Positions 5,384-9,843 of a stretch of DNA of 9,843 nt are shown here, piece by piece. Below the pieces are notes generated by a model. The model had not been told where the DNA came from and made no database searches. It saw only the letters and a program-made list of their open reading frames with translations. Position numbers and translations under genes: made by a program. Origin of the DNA: Spirochaetaceae bacterium (GTDB lineage Bacteria > Spirochaetota > Spirochaetia > Treponematales > Breznakiellaceae). The stretch covers positions 1 through 9,843 of the forward strand of contig JAISZQ010000085.1 in assembly GCA_031269165.1 (NCBI GenBank), given 5' to 3'. Positions within the stretch are counted from its first letter, which is position 1. Each line of letters begins with the position of its first letter.

Positions 5384-6283
5384 ATGCGTTCAATGGAATA
5401 TAAGATAACACAGCTTGTCGCGTACCTTGTCTGCGGAGCCGCCGCATTGTGCGCCCTCGCGCCCTTCGTGCTCTTGGTCGTGGCGTCCTTTACCGACAAC
5501 GCATGGGCGACGGCAAAGGGCTATTCGTTTTTCCCCGGTAAATTCAGCATGGAAGCCTACCGGTACATCGCCGTGCGGTGGGACCAGTTAGGCCGCGCCT
5601 ATCTGATGAGCATTATCACCACCGCTTCCGGCACGTTTTTGAGTGTCGCCATCAGCACGCTTTTCGCCTATGCCATTGCGGAAAAGGTTCCGGGCATGAA
5701 GGTATTAAGTTTCCTGCTGATCTTTACCATGCTTTTTAACGGCGGCATCGTGGCGACCTATTATACGTATGTGCGGGTTTTCAGAATCAGAAACACCATC
5801 TGGGCATTGCTTTTGCCCAACCTTTTGATGAACGCCTTTAACGTCATACTGATCAGAAACTATTTTGTCCACAGCATACCCCCAAGCCTGAAAGAAGCGG
5901 CGCGGATAGACGGGGCAAGCGAGTTCAGAATATTCGGTCAGATAATGATGCCCCTGAGTCTGCCGATAGTGGCGACCATAGGCTTGATGACTGCCATAGC
6001 GTACTGGAACGACTGGATTAACGGCATATATTACCTCACCGAACGGGGCGGCAGTCATTTGTATACCATCACGATTATCCTCAACAACATCAACGAAAAC
6101 ATACAGATACTGGTACAAAACGCTTCAGCCGCGGCGTCAATGGGGGTTGCGATCTCGAAACTGCCGTCTACCACTATCCGTATGGCAATAGCGGTGATAG
6201 GCATCCTGCCCATCCTGATTATGTACCCCTTCTTTCAAAAATACTTTGTGAGGGGCATTACCCTTGGAGGCGTAAAAGAATGA
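5384..6283 (+). CDS. lplC: ABC sugar transporter permease, LplC/YtcP family
   Basis: A 299-residue polytopic membrane protein. Hydrophobic segments lie near 10-36, 73-98, 107-127, 139-158, 190-208 and 262-282. The EAA loop is present (SLKEAARIDGASEFRIFGQI, 168-187), and the C-terminus YPFFQKYFVRGITLGGVKE is typical of the LplC/YtcP group. AGGAGG (5373-5378) overlaps the end of the preceding permease gene and sits 5 nt before the ATG, which implies tight co-translation. Its stop overlaps the next gene's start (ATGA, 6280-6283). It forms a heterodimeric channel with the LplB-like subunit. No nucleotide-binding subunit is encoded nearby, so a shared ATPase from elsewhere is inferred. Confidence 0.93.
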   Translation: MRSMEYKITQLVAYLVCGAAALCALAPFVLLVVASFTDNAWATAKGYSFFPGKFSMEAYRYIAVRWDQLGRAYLMSIITTASGTFLSVAISTLFAYAIAEKVPGMKVLSFLLIFTMLFNGGIVATYYTYVRVFRIRNTIWALLLPNLLMNAFNVILIRNYFVHSIPPSLKEAARIDGASEFRIFGQIMMPLSLPIVATIGLMTAIAYWNDWINGIYYLTERGGSHLYTITIILNNINENIQILVQNASAAASMGVAISKLPSTTIRMAIAVIGILPILIMYPFFQKYFVRGITLGGVKE

Positions 6284-8679
6284 GCGATGTATGTTATAAG
6301 GACGCACGCCGTCCTATACCGGAGCGTGTTAAGGACCTCATGGAACGGATGACGCTGAACCACAAAATAGGCCAGCTTGCGGGCATACGGATTGAGGGGC
6401 TGCCCGATCCTGAGATGATACGGGACGGCATTGGCGGGGTGAATATGATTTTTATATCAGAAGCCCCTGCGGAAATGGCCGCTCTCATAAAGGAATGCCA
6501 AAAACGGATTATGGCCGCGACGCCTTTCAGGATCCCGGCCATCTTCCATTGCGAGGCTCTAAACGGTCCCCTGCAACCGGGCTGCGCGGCTTTTCCCTCG
6601 CCGCTGGCTTTAGGGGCGAGTTTCGCGCCAGAACTGGTCAAAGACATGGCGGAACGATCCCGTTCCCAGCTTCTTAACTTAGGGATTCGCCACGCCTTGT
6701 CGCCTGTTTTTGATTTGGCGCGGGACTTCCGCTTTGGACGGACAAACGAGCACTATTCAAGCGATCCCACCCTCGCCGCCGCAATGGGCTGCGCTTTTGT
6801 CGAGGGGCTTCAAGGAGAGGATCTGCGGAACGGGGTTGCGGCTACGGGCAAACATTTTATCGGGTATTCATGCGCGGAAGGCGGCCTTCACGTGGCGAGG
6901 GTTCAGACCGATTGGCGGGATCTACGGGAAAACTTCGCCAAGCCCTTTGAAGCGGCTATCCGCCTCTCGCATGTACGTTCCGTGATGAACGCCTATTCGG
7001 AATATAACGGCCTTCCGGTATGCGCTTCAAAGGAACTGCTCACCGATCTGCTTCGTGACGATCTGGGTTTTCAGGGGCTTGTGGTCAGTGATTACGGTTC
7101 GATTGATATGCTGGTCAATATGACAAAAACCGCGAAAGACAGTACCGATGCGGGAATCCAGGCGATACGTGCCGGACTGGACATGGAATTCCCCGACCCT
7201 TTCGCTTTCAATGCGGGTCTCCAAGAAGCGGTTACGCAGGGACGGCTTGATGAATCCTTTATAAACCGCGCCCTGGAACGGGTGTTGACCCTTAAATTTG
7301 AACTGGGGCTTTTTGACGAACCGGACCGTGATTATGTTGCAATGAATAACGCCGAACACGACCGTCAATCCGCCGTTGTTTCCGAAAAGGTGATTACCCT
7401 TACCAAAAACGACGGCATTCTACCGGTTACCGATAAAAGTTTAAAAGTAGCGGTCATCGGGCCTACCGGCAACAGCCCGCTTCTTTTTAACGGCACCTAC
7501 ACATTCTCGGACCGCTATGAGAGCGAGTTGATGATACGTTTGGGAAAGCGGCCCACGATGGAAGGGGTCAAAACAACGGTTCACGAGGCGCAGGATGAAC
7601 AAGACATGGCTAAAGCGGAAGCCGAGATTTCAGCGCAAACCGACGATTTAATCAGGCGGGAACACGGGGGAGTCAAGACCGTCTATGAGGCCCTCAAAGA
7701 GATTTATCCCGATACCCGCTACGCTCAAGGCTGTGCGATTAACGGTGATGACGAACGGGGCTTTGAAGAGGCTGTCGAGACGGCCCGAAAAGCCGACGTT
7801 GTTATCCTAACCGTTGGCGGAAAAAACGGGTGGAACGATACCTGTACTTCCGGCGAGGGAATTGACAGTCAAAATATTACACTGCCCGGCAAGCAGTTGC
7901 GGCTTATTCAGCGTGTTTTCTCCGTAAACAAGCGTATGATCGTCGTCCATACGGACAATAAACCTTTGATCGAGCCCTGGGTATACGATCATGTTCCGGC
8001 GATTATTGAAGGGTGGCTGCCCGGCATATATGGCGGGAACGCGATTGCTTTGGCCATAGCGGGCATGATGAACCCGGGCGGCAAACTTCCGGTAGACGTG
8101 CCCCGCAATGTGGGCCAGCAGTCGGTGTACTATTATCAGCATCGCGGCTGCCGTTCCGACGAGGATAAACATGAAGGGGACGCCTATCGCGGCTGCCGGG
8201 CTTCACAGTTGCCCTTTGGCTATGGGCTTTCTTATACAACCTTTGCCTATTCCAACGGCCGCCTGTCCGCCGAAACGGGACAAGACGGGGTGCCAATCAT
8301 TGCAATACACATAGCGGTAACCAATACCGGCACGTTGAAGGGAGACGAGGTTGTTCAGCTTTATGGAATCGATGAAATTGCGTCCATCGTCCGGCCCCAA
8401 AAAGAGCTCGTCGGATTTAAACGGGTAACGCTCTTGCCCGGTGAAACGCGGAACGTCTGTTTTACGTTCCGGCTTGATCAGATGGCGTTTATCAACACGC
8501 GGCGCCAATGGGTTATTGAAGAAGGCGTATTCCGCTTTTTTATCGGCAGAGGCGCCAACGACAAGGTTTTTTCCGTTGCCTATTTCCAAGAGCATACTCT
8601 GGTGATAGATCATACGAAACGCGGGTTTTTTGCGCGTGCTGAAAGCGTTATTGGGAACTATGCATTGTCAACAATGTAA
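6280..8679 (+). CDS. cytoplasmic GH3 family beta-glycosidase (beta-glucosidase or beta-xylosidase)
   Basis: This 799-residue protein has the full three-part GH3 layout. A TIM-barrel domain (about 10-345) carries the KHF motif (191-193), MNAYSEYNGLP (236-246) and the nucleophile Asp271 in GLVVSDYGSI. An alpha/beta sandwich (about 365-650) contains SGEGIDSQNITLPG (524-537), in which Glu526 is the likely acid/base. A C-terminal fibronectin-III-like domain (about 675-765) includes GDEVVQLYG and FKRVTLLPGE. There is no signal peptide, so it hydrolyses imported oligosaccharide in the cytoplasm, releasing sugars from the non-reducing end. The start overlaps the permease stop by 4 nt (ATGA), and GGAGG (6266-6270) provides the ribosome site. 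GH3 includes glucosidases, xylosidases and N-acetylglucosaminidases; the separate acid/base domain and FnIII tail favour the glucosidase/xylosidase branch, but the exact substrate is not decidable here. It is the last gene of the cluster, and no clear terminator follows. Confidence 0.93.
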   Translation: MSDVCYKDARRPIPERVKDLMERMTLNHKIGQLAGIRIEGLPDPEMIRDGIGGVNMIFISEAPAEMAALIKECQKRIMAATPFRIPAIFHCEALNGPLQPGCAAFPSPLALGASFAPELVKDMAERSRSQLLNLGIRHALSPVFDLARDFRFGRTNEHYSSDPTLAAAMGCAFVEGLQGEDLRNGVAATGKHFIGYSCAEGGLHVARVQTDWRDLRENFAKPFEAAIRLSHVRSVMNAYSEYNGLPVCASKELLTDLLRDDLGFQGLVVSDYGSIDMLVNMTKTAKDSTDAGIQAIRAGLDMEFPDPFAFNAGLQEAVTQGRLDESFINRALERVLTLKFELGLFDEPDRDYVAMNNAEHDRQSAVVSEKVITLTKNDGILPVTDKSLKVAVIGPTGNSPLLFNGTYTFSDRYESELMIRLGKRPTMEGVKTTVHEAQDEQDMAKAEAEISAQTDDLIRREHGGVKTVYEALKEIYPDTRYAQGCAINGDDERGFEEAVETARKADVVILTVGGKNGWNDTCTSGEGIDSQNITLPGKQLRLIQRVFSVNKRMIVVHTDNKPLIEPWVYDHVPAIIEGWLPGIYGGNAIALAIAGMMNPGGKLPVDVPRNVGQQSVYYYQHRGCRSDEDKHEGDAYRGCRASQLPFGYGLSYTTFAYSNGRLSAETGQDGVPIIAIHIAVTNTGTLKGDEVVQLYGIDEIASIVRPQKELVGFKRVTLLPGETRNVCFTFRLDQMAFINTRRQWVIEEGVFRFFIGRGANDKVFSVAYFQEHTLVIDHTKRGFFARAESVIGNYALSTM

Positions 8680-8686
8680 GAGTTTT

Positions 8687-8727
8687 GTCCGCGGATTGCG
8701 CCATAGGGCGACGCGGATTTTCACGGA
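8687..8727. repeat. degenerate repeat shared with 588-627
   Basis: This is the second copy of the roughly 41-bp repeat described at 588-627. It starts 8 nt after the GH3 stop codon. Just downstream, AAGGAGG (8741-8747) looks like a ribosome site but has no ATG, GTG or TTG at a useful distance leading to an open frame, so it may be the remnant of a lost gene start or chance. Confidence 0.4.
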
Positions 8728-8773
8728 TCAATCGGGTTTTAAGGAGGGAAAATCTGCTAAGTTGTTGACAGTG

Positions 8774-8880
8774 GGCTTGGAGCGGGACCCCGCTCAGGCT
8801 TGGAGCGGGACCCCGCTCAGGCTTAGAGCGGGACCCCGCTCAGGCTTAGAGCGGGACCCCGCTCAGGCCTAGAGCGGGAG
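8774..8880. repeat. 23-bp tandem repeat array of palindromic units
   Basis: Four complete 23-bp units (8774, 8797, 8820 and 8843) are followed by a 15-bp partial unit ending at 8880. Each complete unit contains the perfect inverted repeat GAGCGGG-AC-CCCGCTC. Units 1 and 2 are identical, and units 3 and 4 are identical to each other, differing from 1-2 by one base (GGCTTGG versus GGCTTAG). The partial unit has GGCCTAG. There are no spacers, so it is not a CRISPR array. The unit length is not a multiple of three, arguing against a coding repeat. It could be a protein-binding array with units about two helical turns apart, a set of RNA hairpins after the GH3 gene, or a simple slippage minisatellite. 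Confidence 0.9.
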
Positions 8881-8886
8881 ATGCGT

Positions 8887-8989
8887 GTCGTCATTGCGAG
8901 GGCGGAGCCCGAAGCAATCCAGACGGAGAAGGTCATCACCCTGGATTGCGTCGTCGTCGGCAACTATGTTGCCGCCTCCTCGCAATGAC
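8887..8989. repeat. GTCATTGCGAG interspersed palindromic element, copy A
   Basis: Outer arms GTCATTGCGAGG (8890-8901) and CCTCGCAATGAC (8978-8989) are exact inverted repeats. Inner arms CAATCCAG (8915-8922) and CTGGATTG (8941-8948) are also exact, and a hairpin GGCAAC-TAT-GTTGCC occupies 8959-8973. The left 39 nt (8887-8925) are identical to 9750-9788. A further half-arm CGCAATGACAGG follows at 9001-9012. Elements of this kind are scattered through several bacterial genomes including treponemes (general knowledge, not checked here). No transposase is visible. Confidence 0.85.
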
Positions 8990-9000
8990 GGGGGCTCGCC

Positions 9001-9093
9001 CGCAATGACAGGCACAAACAAAGGTGTTATCCGCGTATGCGGTGGACATACAAATTTTGTCGGCGGGACGTAAAAACCGCGAAGGAGTGTTTT
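9001..9093 (+). other. upstream region of the leucine-rich repeat gene
   Basis: It contains a small hairpin CCGC-GTAT-GCGG (9031-9042) and a short near-palindrome ACAAATTTTGT (9050-9060). A ribosome site GAAGGAG (9081-9087) lies 6 nt before the ATG at 9094. I could not find a convincing -35/-10 pair. Any promoter here is weak or of a different class. Confidence 0.35.
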
Positions 9094-9621
9094 ATGAAAC
9101 GAATGGGGTATGGAATGATGGCGGCGGTTCTGGCCGTCATGCTCGGAAGTTGCGCGAGTCAGGCGGCGTCGTCCGACTTCAACACGAAGGAGAAGGGGCT
9201 CGGCGTGGTGATTAGTAGGTACATGGGGAAGGGCAGGGATGTCGTTATCCCCGCAAGAATCTACGGCAAGGCCGTTGTGGAGATTGGCAATCACGCTTTT
9301 GCCGAGTGCAAAAGCCTGACCTCCGTCACGATACCGGACAGCGTTACCGACATTGGCGGGTACGCTTTTGCCTGGTGCGAAAGCCTGACCTCCGTCACGA
9401 TACCGGACAGCGTTACCGACATTGGCAACAGTGCTTTTGAGGGGTGCAAAAGCCTGACCTCCGTTACGATACCGGACAGCGTTACCGACATTGGCCACAG
9501 TGCTTTTCTCGAGTGCTACAGCCTGAAGCCGGAAGTCGAGGCGGATATTAAGAAACGGTTCGGAGTGAAACCCTTCAAGGATCTGATTGAAATCCTTTCG
9601 GAATCCCGGGGGAACCCTTAA
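9094..9621 (+). CDS. small BspA/TpLRR-type leucine-rich repeat lipoprotein
   Basis: A 175-residue protein. The N-terminus MKRMGYGMMAAVLAVMLGSC has a basic start, a hydrophobic stretch and a relaxed lipobox LGSC with Cys20, acceptable for spirochaetes, so it is probably a membrane-anchored exported lipoprotein. A cap region (about 29-70, GVVISRYMGKGRDVVIP) leads into about three and a half LRR_5 repeats of 23 residues (about 72-144) with consensus C-SLTSVTIPDSVTDIG--AF, the Treponema pallidum LRR / BspA pattern. A short acidic and basic tail (147-175) ends the protein. In this family such repeats are often involved in surface adhesion or protein binding, but the partner here is unknown. The ATG at 9094 is preferred over an in-frame ATG at 9037 because of GAAGGAG (9081-9087) and the signal peptide. 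BspA-type proteins are often much longer, so this is a minimal form. It is flanked by direct repeats at 8887-8989 and 9750-9829. Confidence 0.88.
   Translation: MKRMGYGMMAAVLAVMLGSCASQAASSDFNTKEKGLGVVISRYMGKGRDVVIPARIYGKAVVEIGNHAFAECKSLTSVTIPDSVTDIGGYAFAWCESLTSVTIPDSVTDIGNSAFEGCKSLTSVTIPDSVTDIGHSAFLECYSLKPEVEADIKKRFGVKPFKDLIEILSESRGNP
9313..9519 (+). repeat. 69-bp coding tandem repeats inside the LRR gene
   Basis: Three 69-bp units start at 9313, 9382 and 9451, and a fourth begins at 9520 but soon diverges. The first 45 nt of units 1 and 2 are identical, and unit 3 differs by a single silent C/T change in that stretch. Variation is confined to the last 24 nt, which encode the residues around AF. 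Such identity at DNA level points to recent duplication or gene conversion, and repeat number may vary between strains. Confidence 0.88.
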
Positions 9622-9657
9622 GGAATCCCTATTAATTCCGCGCCCGCCTTTTAGTCA

Positions 9658-9699
9658 TGGAGTTTCGGAGAAAGCGGGCCTCACCCGCCCGAAACTCCA
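9658..9699. terminator. strong hairpin after the LRR gene, possible terminator
   Basis: TGGAGTTTCGG (9658-9668) pairs exactly with CCGAAACTCCA (9689-9699). After a 5-nt one-sided bulge (9669-9673), GCGGG (9674-9678) pairs with CCCGC (9684-9688) around a 5-nt loop. The 16-bp stem starts 36 nt after the LRR stop. It is not followed by a T-run but by GC-rich sequence, so it may be a non-classical terminator, an mRNA 3' stabiliser or another interspersed palindrome. Confidence 0.4.
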
Positions 9700-9749
9700 G
9701 AAGCTGGGGGGGCGCGCGGGGCGCGAATGGAGAATTGAAAATGGATAAT

Positions 9750-9829
9750 GTCGTCATTGCGAGGGCGGAGCCCGAAGCAATCCAGACGAGGCAGCATCTA
9801 CTGGATTGCTTCGCTTCGCTCGCAATGAC
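9750..9829. repeat. GTCATTGCGAG interspersed palindromic element, copy B
   Basis: Outer arms GTCATTGCGAG (9753-9763) and CTCGCAATGAC (9819-9829) and inner arms CAATCCAG (9778-9785) and CTGGATTG (9801-9808) are exact inverted repeats. The first 39 nt equal 8887-8925 in direct orientation, but the right half is a shorter variant (TTCGCTTCGCT) without the GGCAAC hairpin of copy A. Together with copy A it brackets the LRR gene. The rest of 9622-9843 holds no gene I can support. Confidence 0.85.
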
Positions 9830-9843
9830 GGGGGTAGCGGAGA

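Noticed and set aside
8741..8770. Ribosome-site-like AAGGAGG after the GH3 gene
   Set aside because: No ATG, GTG or TTG at suitable distance leads to more than a few codons, so no gene is supported.
8774..8880. Possible CRISPR array
   Set aside because: The units are directly adjacent with no spacers, the repeat is 23 bp, and no cas genes are present. It is a tandem repeat.
8869..9498. 209-codon minus-strand frame with internal repeats over the LRR gene
   Set aside because: Its repeats (NVGNAVRYRDGGQAFA) are the reverse translation of the real LRR repeats on the plus strand. The plus-strand product has a lipobox, a ribosome site and a known repeat family.

Overview
The window looks like chromosomal DNA of a free-living or gut-associated spirochaete, most likely a Treponema of the termite-gut type. 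This is inferred from four things: LipO/LplB/LplC-type sugar transporters, a small BspA/TpLRR-type lipoprotein, many short palindromic intergenic repeats built on GTCATTGCGAG...CAATCCAG and GCTGTTCCAAAAC, and moderately GC-rich coding DNA. No rRNA, tRNA or other taxonomic marker is present, so the assignment is a judgement.

Positions 1-1198 are mostly non-coding. Three clustered palindromes (1-120) abut and truncate a PIN-domain (VapC-like) toxin gene on the minus strand (393 down to about 121). Degenerate interspersed repeats follow (469-627). Next comes a good sigma70-type promoter (TTGACA, 17 nt, TATAAG) whose -10 lies inside a GGTATA-AG-TATACC palindrome, and then a leader of about 475 nt that is rich in pyrimidines and hairpins.

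Positions 1217-8679 form one co-oriented carbohydrate-utilisation cluster: a cytoplasmic GH-A clan glycoside hydrolase (DUF5060/DUF4038/DUF5605 architecture), a lipoprotein sugar-binding protein with a DUF3502-type C-terminus, two LplB/LplC-type ABC permeases, and a cytoplasmic GH3 beta-glycosidase. The picture is import of an oligosaccharide by a CUT1-type ABC transporter and its breakdown inside the cell by the two hydrolases. No transporter ATPase and no regulator are in the window, so a shared MsmX-type ATPase encoded elsewhere is inferred. A perfect 18-bp-arm palindrome separates the first hydrolase from the binding-protein gene, and a GC-rich hairpin lies between the binding-protein and first permease genes.

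Positions 8680-9843 are a repeat-dense region. They hold a degenerate repeat shared with position 588, a 23-bp tandem array in which each unit is itself a palindrome, two direct copies of the GTCATTGCGAG element, and between those copies a small lipoprotein with nearly identical 23-residue leucine-rich repeats. I see no CRISPR array, phage, transposase or clearly new multi-gene system. The items most worth following up are the palindromic elements and their relation to the broken PIN gene, the 23-bp palindromic array, and the promoter/operator with its long leader.
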